Source: Liolophura sinensis | Taxonomy: Eukaryota; Mollusca; Polyplacophora; Chitonida; Chitonidae | Assembly: GCF_032854445.1 (NCBI RefSeq) | Contig: NC_088302.1 | Coordinates: 25,247,788-25,311,787 of the forward strand | Direction of reading: 5' to 3' | Length of the DNA stretch: 64,000 nt | Shown here: positions 51,251 through 62,515 of the stretch, in pieces | How positions within the stretch are numbered: the stretch's first letter is position 1 | Layout of the letters: each line of letters begins with the position of its first letter | Translations under genes and position numbers: made by a program | Notes under the pieces: generated by a model | What the model saw: the letters and a program-made list of their open reading frames with translations, nothing else | Told to the model about the DNA's origin: nothing | Database searches by the model: none

Positions 51251-51314
<64 letters not shown>
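51251..51314. repeat. (AT)n microsatellite
   Basis: 32 uninterrupted AT dinucleotides. Confidence 0.99.
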
Positions 51315-51316
<2 letters not shown>

Positions 51317-51658
51317 TTAAATGGCTGTCAAATGATCTATCGTTCCATGTGTGGAAGACTTGTTTGCATGAAATACCACATTATCATGTGTATTTACAAT
51401 ACGTGTGTGTAATTAATGTTTGTTTGAATTTAAACAAATTCAAGTAGTCAAACGAAATTTAGCATTTATTATTACGTTCCAGAATAATGCGATAATATTT
51501 CTCTTATACGACAGCTATCAAGTGAAAGTAACGAGACAGACCTTGGATAAAACCAATTGTCTGCAATATTCGGAAATGACGTCATCGATGAATATATTGG
51601 GAACACGCGATCAGCATAGCGCCCTTCAATTTGGGTTCCTCCCAGATTTGCTCGGGGT

Positions 51659-51675
51659 GGGGGGGGGGGGGGGGG
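51659..51675. repeat. poly-G tract
   Basis: A run of 17 G. Confidence 0.99.
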
Positions 51676-53423
51676 AGACAAATACTGCACCGATGGGTTA
51701 AAAGGGGATTGATAAAGAAAACATACCTTTTAGCGCAGTGCATGTGTGGGTGATTTTGCCGATGGTAACTAGCCTGTTACCTACGCAGTGTCCTCCCTTG
51801 TGCTCATATGTTTTATCAGTTCCCTCGAGACTGACACAGAAGATGATGCATTTTTTTTACCTCATCGGTTTGTTTTAGAGTGTCACATTAACCAACAAGA
51901 CTTTCAGAGGAAAACCTGAGGACAGCTCCATATGAGATTCGGCCAGGCCTAATTTAAGATCTCATTAGCTTCGGCATGCGACATGCTCTCAGTAACTCCA
52001 GGAAGTAAGGTTAGCTTTTTTCCAATGATCTTTGCTGAGGGACAAACTTGCCGGAAAAAACTCAGCCTAATTATATTAGGTGAGTCTCACATGCATCAGC
52101 TATTCCCGAACGGGAGACAAGGTAGTGTTCCTGCTGGAACCCATTATTATCTCACCTAACAGTTAACTGCGATTAACTGCGAACCACTGTCTAATGTATT
52201 ATATATCCCGGCTACGACACAATCTCCATGATCAGCCACAAAGTTGCATCCAATGATTGGGCTTGTGCTAGATTGATAGTTCTATACATGCCATGATTTT
52301 TCTTCTGACAGCCATTAATTTTGTTTACTATTCCTGTTCGGTAACATTTAAAATAATCAGATGGTACATCTATGTAGAAAAGACAGTAAGAGAACTCACG
52401 AAATGCCTGATTCGGAGCTGCTTCTCTGAAACGTCTTCAGTCATATTTTTGAGTTCTTACCCATCAAACACTTTAACCTGACACAAACCCGTGTGGGCAT
52501 TTAAAATGTACAAAAGACCCAAATTATACAACTAAGAAGGATGTTATTGTTCTTATCATCAGATGGTATGTGGGTTGATCAAGATGGCTTCGTGGTGTAC
52601 GTATCCATGTCATGACAAACAGATATCAGTTACAAAAGTGCAACTGAGACCAGATGTTTGAAGCTATCAAACACCAGAGGTTGTATTTTTGCCATTATTT
52701 TCCCTTATATTTATTATTATTTAAGTCCATATTTTTAAGTGCAGCGAATGCCAATATGTTCTTTATTTCTTTATTTTTTATTTATATATGTATTTGACTG
52801 GTGTTTTACCTCGTATTTTTGTTTATTAATATCAGAAATATCAGTAATTAAGAATAACTTAAATACAATGACAAAGATGACCAATCATTGATTAGATAAA
52901 TGTGCTTGGCACCAGAAGTTACAATGCATGCATGTAGATTTTACTAACAACAGAAGGGGTATGGAATTTAGAAAAAAAATCGATAATGTATATACTCGAC
53001 GGAGCGTCTGACTTGAGGGAAAAACACAACCACAGCATGTTGTGAAGGGGAGAAATGAAGGGTAATAGGTTCAGACGGGATTTCCTTATCAGTACTTCAT
53101 CCTCCTACCCACGCAAAGCAAGAGATTTTCAGTCCACTATCAAAAACATCCACTCGGCTGGTAAATTGTAGTCTAAACCTATCATGTATCATGATTTTAG
53201 ACAAAACTTAGAACATGAAAACTTTTACTTTGAGAATATGGAGAAAATTTAGTATAAAAAGAAGAGATATGAAAGTTTTCATTAACTCGATGTGACCTCG
53301 AGAGCGCATGCCTGTGGCACAGATATATGCACAAGTCTTCCACTTCGTACAACGGGGACAATGCCTTGCACTTGTGTCGTATCTCGCAATGGTGAACAAT
53401 CGCTAAAAACTAGCTGGGGAATC
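51676..53423. other. anonymous non-coding DNA
   Basis: Contains only a roughly 50-bp SINE tail fragment (52768-52818, TATTTGACTGGTGTTTTACC). No gene recognised. Confidence 0.5.
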
Positions 53424-53436
53424 GAATCGAGATTCG

Positions 53437-53579
53437 TTTTATTTATTTATTTGATTGGTGTTCTCCGCCGTACTCAAGAATATTTCACTTATACGACGGC
53501 GGACAGCATTATAGTGGGGGGAAACCGGGCAGAGCCCGATGGAAACCCACGACCACCCGCAGGTTGGTCTGGAGCTGGA
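53437..53579 (-). mobile_element. tRNA-derived SINE, 5'-truncated
   Basis: TTTATTTATTTATTTGATTGG through CCACGACCACCCGCAGGTTGG; the head is missing. Perfect 13-bp direct repeats GAATCGAGATTCG flank it (53424-53436, 53580-53592). Confidence 0.95.
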
Positions 53580-53592
53580 GAATCGAGATTCG

Positions 53593-54927
53593 AATCAGCT
53601 CCAGTGACCAGTGTGTAATGGATTGGTGCATATTACATCCTCAGGTTATGTGCAAAGTCTCATCAATATTCGTGCTTAATTTTTCTTATGTTAATTATGT
53701 TAATGAGAATGAGAGGTTAACAAGTTGTTGAGAGACATTTGACAATAATGAAGAATGTTCTAAAACGTTTCTAATCCGGATAACTACCAAATCTTAATAA
53801 ATTGGTGCTTGGCTCAAGGTCAAGTTGTGAAAATGAATTTAGGAAAATTACTGTTAAAAAGTGAATATTATATAGTCACCTATGAACATAGACCCAGTAC
53901 ATGTACATAGTTTATAGACCATTGTCATTCATATCTCAAAATCAAAATCATGCGTAAGAAGTAGTCTCTGTACATGTATTCCCTACTACTTGAGGACCGA
54001 ATAATGAAGAGATAAAGCCATAAACATAGGTTTTAAAGCCTTTGGAGGGTTCCTTGTGAGGTCATTCGTCCACAAGAGGTATGTCTACATGCACAGGGTA
54101 TTGTCCAGTGGCTCTCGGAGTCCAATTAAAACAAAGTGGTTAGTCGAAAAAAAATAAACTGTTAGCATTAAGTAGTATGGCGGTAAATATATATTTATTT
54201 ATTACCTTCATCCAAAGAATTTATGCCATGCATTTGTTTGTCCGTCTGTCTGTCAACCACTTTACGGAAATGTAGTGCGTTGGGTGAACCAATGCATTCA
54301 ATTTTTCGTAATGTAAAAAGAATATAATTCGATAGACGCTTATGGGGAATATGAAGAAGTGCTGTTTGGCTCGAATATCATTGAAATATTTCTTATAATC
54401 GCACTGGAAGCATTGAATAACGCATCAAAATTGTTTTTGATAAAAAATTCTGAGGCGACAATGTATTCTAAACACGAAAACTAAGGCTATATTCATTGGA
54501 TTCAAAGTTTTACCTGTGGGTGCACATTCCTGTATGGTGAAGATTAAGACGTAAAACAGTGTCAAGGTAAAGAGAATTCTATACATAGGACTGTGTGGGT
54601 TGTTAATTTAGTTAATTGGTAATTTGTAACTAGTGATCGTTTCTTCCGCCCTGGTCCAGAGCATGAGAAATTGATGTTAATTGTGAACTCCATGCCATTA
54701 AAATTGCAACAGTTGTTGAGGAAACTGGTGGGCGTCCGCCCTAGTAGGATAAGATCTCCAGACGTTTCCGTGTTTAAACTATGAACAAGAGTCATTCAAC
54801 ATCCTGGTGGACTACGTACTAATCATATGAAACTGCACCAAAGACTTTTTTGGTACAGCGTAAGGCTAAATACTACAAAACATCGTGAATGCTGATCCTT
54901 CTGAAATGACATATATTCATCTGAGCA
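53593..54927. other. anonymous non-coding DNA
   Basis: No recognisable gene or repeat apart from a CTGTCTGTC run at 54242. Confidence 0.5.
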
Positions 54928-55000
54928 AAGAATGACTAAATGATCATGGCTCAACGCCATGTCTGCAATATTTCAGCCATATTCTGAGAATAGGCAATAT
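54928..55000 (+). repeat. dispersed repeat fragment (GGTTTAACGCC family)
   Basis: AATGACTAAATGATCATGGCTCAACGCCATG then CAATATTTCAGCCATAT; same family as 4012-4105. Confidence 0.6.
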
Positions 55001-55115
55001 CCATCTTGACATTTGCGTTGAAACGTAAACCGACTTTCAAAGTGTTAATAAGAGAAACATATTTATATGCATGTATGCAAGCAACATGCTTTCGGCATCT
55101 GTGATCAAAACCATA

Positions 55116-55374
55116 ATGGCCTCCGTGACCGAGAGGGTCAATAATGGCGAAATAACCCAGGGGTCTCTCACCAATGCGTTGGCTCTAAGTTCAAGTTCAG
55201 CTCATGCTGGCTTCCTCTCCAGTCGTACGTAGGAAGGTGACTGAGCAACTGATGGTCGTGGGTTTTCCCCCGGGTTCTGCCCGGTTTCCTCCCACCATAA
55301 AGCTTGCCGCCGTCGCATAAGTGAAATATTCTTTAGTACGGCATAAAAACACCAATGAAATAAATAAATGAATC
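55116..55374 (+). mobile_element. tRNA-derived SINE, near full length
   Basis: Head TGGCCTCCGTGACCGAGAGGG (A-box region altered), B box TAAGTTCAAGTTC, body GGTTTTCCCCCGGGTTCTGCC, tail AATGAAATAAATAAATG. A weak flanking repeat (ATCAAAACC/ATCAAACC) is possible. Confidence 0.93.
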
Positions 55375-56949
55375 AAACCGAAGATGGCGCGTGATCTGCG
55401 CAGAAAGCGGGTGTGAATGATTTGTGAATAACCCTTGTTTAGACTTAGGGACGTAAGAACACATGTATGCCTCAGTGAAGCGTTTGAGGTGTAGGAATTT
55501 GAAATAGAAGTCATTATTATGTGCCAGTTTCCTTCTGTTTACTTTGATTGAATACAAGTTCAATTCTTTTTATCTGAACAACTGATATATCATAAATGTA
55601 GATGTCAACGTTCGTACAGCAGTCAAACAATCTGGTCATTTCAGATCATCAGGCGCATGACCAATTTCCAATAAGCTACAAAGAACTGAGAAAGCATTTG
55701 TGAGAGGGGACAGGATAGGCTGGAATTCAATGTTATTGTCAAATACAAAACCCTACAATAAATGAACAGCATGATATTCGATGGGAAATTTAACGGACAT
55801 TTGAGGCGTGAAGCCTATTTTCCAAGAAAAGACGGAACCTAGATTTTCCAAATTTACTGATGACGTCTACATCTCCGTGACATCTATCTTATAAAAAGGG
55901 CATCATCCTGGGCAGTCTTAATGAACTTATGCCACATCATCTGGCATTGAGGGAATCAATTATTCGCCCAGCAGATTAAATTGATGGATAAGCCAGGAAG
56001 AAAGTCGCAGGGGATTTATGTTGTAGACGAAGATTGGCATTTTGCGAATGCGTTGTTGAATACACTGTTAATTACATTTTGGTAAACTCCGTGAAGTAGG
56101 TTAAATCCCTGGGTAATTGTTGGCCTGTTGATCTGAATTGATCGTGGGACCAAAGGCAGAAATAAATCAAGCTCTGCTGATGTTCCAAATGGACCGCGTT
56201 ATGTTGCGTATATAAATTAGACGGGTCTCACCTCACGCCAGTGCTCCGCTGTGTGAGGCATTCGATACACTATGACCCTCAGTGCTTTAGCATGAGCAGA
56301 CGCGTCGCTCATAACATCAGGATGTGGGGTAAAGAAGCGGGTGGGTGGGTGTTAGAGGCAGATGGGTCATTCAAGGAGACAGTTTGTAAATATCCATCAA
56401 CAGCACCGTCTACTAGTTGTAGATAAATGTCGAGAATATATCTATTTTGCCATCAACTTTTTATCAACATCTGGATTTACTATCTAAGATCTCTCTTCTG
56501 ACGTCAAATCCGGAGTGCCATGATTCCTTGCCGTTATCTCGACGACAACGTTTTCCGTCCACATTTTCCACGGAAATTGTTGTTGTTATATCAGTGATTC
56601 CGTGAACAAAAAGAAGCAGAGAAGCAGGTGTACCCAGACTCATTTCAATGCAATGAGCATTGCATCCACACCCACCCACTTTCACCCACACGCACGCACT
56701 CAGCATCACCCCACACTCACGTTCACGCACGTGACGCACCCTCTCAGTTCAATACCTACACTCACAGACACCCGTACACCCGCACACTCGTCATCACACC
56801 CAAACTATGAATTTACTGTCCAGTAGCTAATGTCTTTGTGAATTAAGCTACAGCATGATTCAAAGAGATTGTTTAATTTTTGGCTGGTTAGCATAAATAG
56901 GCAGCCAAAAAGCAGTGGTGGTAAACCATATATGGTTTTATATTTCCAG
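55375..56949. other. anonymous; CA/CACCC-rich stretch 56.66-56.80 kb
   Basis: No gene recognised. The short cytosine-rich stretch explains the His/Thr-rich frames there. Confidence 0.45.
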
Positions 56950-57054
56950 ACGTGGATAACTTATTATCACAAGGCTCATCTTAACGGATTTATCATGCAC
57001 CACGGTGTGTTCACGGAGATTTTTGACGGACATTCGCTGGTGACTGAAGACACA
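56950..57054 (+). CDS. candidate internal coding exon, unknown product
   Basis: An acceptor, GGTTTTATATTTCCAG|A, opens exactly 35 codons (TWITYYHKAHLNGFIMHHGV ... DGHSLVTEDT). They close at ACA|GTATGT, a good donor. Incoming and outgoing phases are both 0. Codons (CAC AAG GCT CAT CTT AAC GGA TTT ATC ATG) look strongly coding-like, and the frame extends beyond both splice sites. The peptide is His-rich and mixed polar/hydrophobic. I do not recognise it. Together with 37625-37772 it is the best protein-coding candidate. Confidence 0.35.
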
Positions 57055-57635
57055 GTATGTACCGCACTTTTTCCACACGGCTGCAATATGTACCATACTT
57101 TTATCCACTCAGCTGTAGTTACTCAGCATTAATCAGTTTTAAATCTTATTTATTGGTCACTAGGAAATAATGTTTCGTGAATATAACGAAATTCAATTTC
57201 ATTCATGGATGGTGTTTTGTGTGTATGTGGGAACGTCATACAACGATGACGTACGTAATGTGGGATTTTATTTGTACCAGAGTTTTTTGTACACATATAT
57301 CTTTGTGATTGACATGGAAACGTATACACACTAATGTAATAGTGTTGGCCATTCTGACAAGGGTAATAAAATCTGATATTACAACAATCATCATTATGAC
57401 CGGTATAGGGAAATCCAATACTAGTTCGGTGTATTTAACGCCATGATGATATAAGACTATTCGGCATGTCACGTCAGGAAAATCGCGTTGACTGCTGTGC
57501 ATGCGCTATATGCAAACCATCAAATAGAAATAAGTATAAAATTGTTAATATTACCCAACCCTTTTAAGGATGTAAGCTAGGACTCGTTACAAATGACAAG
57601 TTATTATATTCCACGATAAAAAGACCAGTGACGGG
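57055..57635. other. anonymous non-coding DNA
   Basis: No feature recognised. Confidence 0.5.
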
Positions 57636-57971
57636 AGTTCAGTATGTATTAACACAGGACTCCTGCGCACTGTTGGAAGTTCAGTATGTATTACCACATG
57701 ACTCCTGCGCACTGTTGGAAGTTCAGTATGTATTACCACATGACTCCTGCGCACTGTTGGAAGTTCAGTATGTATTAACACAGGACTCCTGCGCACTGTT
57801 GGAAGTTCAGTATGTATTAACACAGGGCTCCTGCGCACTGTTGGAAGTTCAGTATGTATTACCACATGACTCCTGCTCACTGTTGGAAGTTCAGTATGTA
57901 TTACCACATGACTCCTGCGCACTGTTGGAAGTTCAGTATGTATTAAAACAGGGCTTCTTCGCTTTTGGATT
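57636..57971. repeat. 42-bp tandem repeat, eight copies, open on both strands
   Basis: AGTTCAGTATGTATTA starts at 57636, 57678, 57720, 57762, 57804, 57846, 57888 and 57930. Because 42 is a multiple of 3, any stop-free frame stays open: VQYVLPHDSCALLE on the plus strand and VIHTELPTVRRSH on the minus strand. Confidence 0.98.
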
Positions 57972-60900
57972 CCGATCAAATCGACCACAACAGTTTTCTG
58001 CTTTATTAATTTTACTAAATTTACCGAATGTGTAAATTGTTAAAGGGCAAATCATTCCACGTGAAAGTTGATAAACATACATCTTTTACCTCTGGTGTTG
58101 TCTGTCATATAAGCCCACTGTTCCTACAAGCTTATCACCTGGTTTAAATGGACGTTGGTATATGCAACAAGTTAGGTCAGCACTTAGGTCAATCTGGGTC
58201 TTGCACCTTAGCTAACAAGCATCATTGTTGTTGAACATAGCCTCAGGAAAGCAAATTAACATCGGGAATCAGACCCACTTAATTTTTAATTATCCAGAAC
58301 TGTTGTACTTTATGGCGTGATTACATTACTAATTGTTTGTTCCATACCTGTATATGGTCATTGTGGAAGGCTCAGCAGAATACAGAGACTGGACTGTAAG
58401 AAATCAAGCCGGTGTAAATATTCGCGTGGCGTCACGTGATCCTCCTACCAGACTGAATGCATGGGGAATAACTGATGTCAGGTGCATTTAGTCAGCCTTA
58501 TCCCTTGATCCATAATGTTACAATGCATATTCTGCTAACTCAAACTATATTAACTGCGTTCATCTGTTGTTTAGCAAAGTATTGTGTGCCTCTGTGACTT
58601 ATGTGTACGTCTGTGTGCCTGGACCGGCACCATGTGGACGCCTGCATGCTTTTCCGAACACATGTTGACGTACATGTATGTGTGCCCTTCCGGCCCCACC
58701 GATGTGTGCCTCATCGTGCATCATGGGACACTTGTATGTCTCAGCGGGCGTAATGTTGCGTCATATGGTTCAGTAAAAACAACTTCAGATTGGGCTTGCC
58801 AAATATGTGAAGTAAAGTAAAGTAATATTACGATTTCGCTCCTTTCTCAAATCGGCAAAAATTATTGACATAGACTCATCGATGTTTTCAGAAAACAAAG
58901 CAAAGCATAACAAAAACATAAATCATTTGCAACAGGTGTCCTAAAACATTGCGATAATTGTCTCCAGAGAAAGTTTTTGTCGGTACCAGTACCGGTATTA
59001 CTGCTGATTGAAAAAAGCTTACTTTTTACATTGATTAACTGACCAGGTGGTTAATATCTCGTCACAATTTATTTTATGTGAATGTTAATAACGCCGTGGA
59101 AAGCAAATGTTTTCATCCTAAAAGCTAAACGTTGGTTGTGGTGCACAGTTTTTGGCCACGTCCTGCATCTTTTGTGAGATGTTCTTTACATCGTTAAAGT
59201 ACAGTAGTGATTACGTTTAAATCTGATCAAGACATGGCGAAGCTGCTCTTTGTTGGTTAAGGTACGATTAATTAGAATAAGCAGGAAAGTCCAAAATAGG
59301 ATACCATTGTTCGAAAGATCCCTAAAGATTTGCCTCTTTTTTGAGGTTTTGGAAGCGAAAGTAGTGTGCTTTTTACCAGTTAATCAAGCAATTATGTCAC
59401 TTAGTATGCCATTGGCTCGTTATAACGGCTTACTCAGAAATCTGTTAATTATATAACAGCGTTTAGATCTTGAGAATGATCTTGAGTTTAGATCGAGAAA
59501 AAACTTGAGAAAAAGCAAGGAATATGTTAAATCGTACTTCACCATATTGGATATCTGATGATGCAAAGACGTCTGTTCGGCTGACGTAAGCTGAGAAGCC
59601 ATTTGAATCCACTAATTGGATGTTTCCAGCTGTCAAATGAACAAGTGCATAAAAATGTGCGCCTTTCATATTCGTGCTTAAATTGCCATTCGTTAGATAC
59701 TTTTTTACATGGTTTTCAGTTGAAACATATCAGGGAAAACAAATCTGACGCATTTCAGTTGTCATTTGTCAGATGTCATAATTCCCAGATATATCTGAGT
59801 ACTGTATTCACAAGCCATCAATATGCAAATCATTGTTCACTTTGTGATTTTTCCGTCCTCCTGAAGCCCATCAACGAAGTCAAAATCTTTAGTCTGGCAT
59901 GTAATTTTCTTTTAAAAGAACTCTGAGCTGTGGCCCTCTGCTCTGTTTTTTTGTTATCACAAATGAAACTATTAATTAACTAATCAATTAATCAATAAAT
60001 CATCTCACCACTTCTTTATCAATAGCTAATGTTTTCATACTACATGCAGTGTCCTTGTTCCATGACTTGCTGAATAGAAATAATCCATCAATTTCATCTG
60101 TTAACATAGAAGATCCCATTCAACCAGTGGGAGAATACACGCGATGTCCGTGGACTAAGAAGCCCGAGTCTTCTTAGAGCCTGCTAATGTTTAAACGCGC
60201 TATTCTTCCAGTCGGTCGATCTATGACAATACCATTTCGCAGGGCAGGTTCACCAAGAGCATGCTCTGATAATGCCGTTTTGCGACTTTCGCAGTCTAGA
60301 AACATTTTTGTTGATAGATATTGTCTATTCTGTCTATGTGAAAATGCAGGTAATGTTACTTTTTTGTTTTTGGTTTATCACTGTATATTTGGGTTACGAG
60401 CTCAGCAGGAAGTTTCGTGTATGTTCAATACGCATTGAAATATTTTCTCAATATCATGTTTTTATTCATGTCTAATTTATGTGAAAAAGACATGCCCCGC
60501 ATGCTAATAACACGTTCATATCGGACTGATGTCACTGTAGTTGGTATATTAACACATGCAATGGGTCCTTATTAGTACGCGCACACGTGATGAAAACATC
60601 TGTCAGTTCTATTTTCATACGATGCCACTCACTGGTGTTTTTTTCTCCACGGATTTGACAATTTTGAAAGGAAACAATATACAGAAAGATCTGTTTGTAA
60701 TATCAAGTAATTATTAATAACGGTACCTCAAGGATATAACATACCAGCCACTGCTCAGACAGCTGGTTTCCGGCATGGACAATCGCTTGTTCAGGGCTAC
60801 TGGAAGCCGTGAGAACAGCCTGTACATCATTTGTTATGCATCAGCAGTAAACATGGCATTGAAGAGGTTTATATTCATAGTTCAAATGCTCTCCATGATT

Positions 60901-61737
60901 GATTTATAAAATTGTGTAATGCTATAGACTACGAGTTTGAAAGAAATACTTTTAAAGTATAAGAAAATCCATTTGTGGAAACGTATACTTCAAATCTCGC
61001 CAAATTGCTACAGCAAATATCGCTGGTGGCTGCTACAACTGATTAATTGACTGACCGGTCGGTCGCCTTTATCATCGTTTTAGCTGTCATCACTTAGTAC
61101 ACATTCGGGTCTCTGCTCCTGTCAAGACGAAATGTATTGTCTCTGGCTCAAGATGAATGGTATGGTACCCTGTGAGGGCTAGCCATCCCACTGAGACTTA
61201 GCAGCGTTTGTATACCATCAATAACCGATGACACGCCGAATGTCACGCAGTTTATCTTAGACTCGCCGTTCCAGCCAGTGTGCTAAATGGAAGGGACGTA
61301 CTTAATTCTGTAGGATACATTGCCTTTGTATATTGTACAATACATTTAGAGGTAGGTTTGCAGCGGTTAGCCAGCTTTTAAATACTCACGCAGAAGTCAC
61401 CCTGGAATTAGTTTTTCTACGAAACATATGCAAATCGCTTTCCTTCATTCTTGTTCAGCTGACAAGATTTTGTTCTATGAGTGTGAAACTTATTGTTTGT
61501 TTGCTATTTTGTTTTCACCACATACAAAATATAACTAAGTTAGTGAGACAAAAATATCCACTCACGTGCTATATTTTTTTACGTAGTACTAGTATAGTTA
61601 TCATCAACTGGTCTTGTTATAATGACGGGTGTTCTGAAATCATTTTCATTTTTTACATATCATTCAAACCACACAAGAGTGACATTTTGGGGAACTGTGG
61701 GAATTACTGTGATATACTGTAGCAGTGATCGGAATAG
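57972..61737. other. anonymous non-coding DNA
   Basis: Several frames under 110 codons without motifs. A frame at 60187 that reaches GCAG|GTAATG has weak codon quality. Confidence 0.45.
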
Positions 61738-62007
61738 CCAGCCACGATCTTTTGCGGGGACATGCGTGCCGATTATAACACTGTGTCTGCGGATGCAAAG
61801 AAAATTGTCTCGAAATTTGTTTTTGTACTACTGGCAAGTTCAAGAGCGTCCAAGTATGGACCTCGTGTCAAACGCGGGACAATTGATCTTGCGTTGTGGT
61901 CGAATGCTAGCATAGAATGTCTGGTTCAACGCCTATGTTTCGAGTTATTCTCAGATTGTAGCTTGCCTGACTGTTATTTTGCTAAAATATCTGAGGAAAA
62001 AAGACTA
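61738..62007 (+). CDS. candidate terminal exon or small ORF, unknown product
   Basis: Open from CCAGCCACG (after a weak AG at 61736-61737) through an ATG at 61762 to a TAG at 62005-62007. The frame reads RADYNTVSADAKKIVSKFVF, later GPRVKRGTIDLALWSNASIE, then CFELFSDCSLPDC. Codon choice is coding-like and residues are well mixed. Another frame overlaps it on the same strand. The acceptor lacks a pyrimidine tract. Not recognised. Confidence 0.2.
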
Positions 62008-62227
62008 TAGTTTTTCTCTGCATATTTTATTTCAAGATGACCTCTTATGCGCATTACAGATGTCCTGTGAGACATACATGTAAGTAAGGGAAGTTGTTTT
62101 AATATCTGAGACGTGCCCTAGAGATCATTATTTGTTATTGCAGAATTAGACCAGCAGTAAGATAACCGTTAATAATTCTAATATGTGTGCATGTCTTTCC
62201 CAGAACACCTTATGTTCCAATCATATT

Positions 62228-62515
62228 ACCGACCCCGACAGCGTAGTCGGTAGAGCGTCCCCTTCGGGGCGGGTTAAATTCAGGGTCGGGTCACATTTAT
62301 GACCTTTAAAAGAGAAAGTTGTAGCTTCCTCGCTTGGCGTTCAGCATTAAGATATAGTGCAACCCGTAAGGCAGCTTACTTGCCTTCGGTAAGTCGTCTT
62401 CATGAAGCAGCACTAGATAAAAGAACGGTGGAAATCCGCCCTGCAACAAGGATGCTCATTACATACACTCAAAGGATTTCGTCGTTATATGACGTTAAAT
62501 CCCAAGCACTCACTC
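62228..62515 (+). mobile_element. second SINE family, sense orientation, internal deletion
   Basis: The tRNA-like head GTAGTCGGTAGAGCGTCC carries the A box; TTCAGGGTCGGGTC replaces the usual B box. It continues through AGTTGTAGCTTCCTCGCTTGGC and ends GACGTTAAATCCCAAGCACTCACTC. The sequence diverges from the 39.6-kb copy in the middle. Confidence 0.85.

Noticed and set aside
57587-58035. overlapping sense and antisense genes
   Set aside because: Both frames are explained by a 42-bp stop-free tandem repeat.
62228-62300. genuine tRNA gene
   Set aside because: The cloverleaf is imperfect, the B box is lost, and the sequence continues into the SINE body seen at 39.6 and 19.9 kb.
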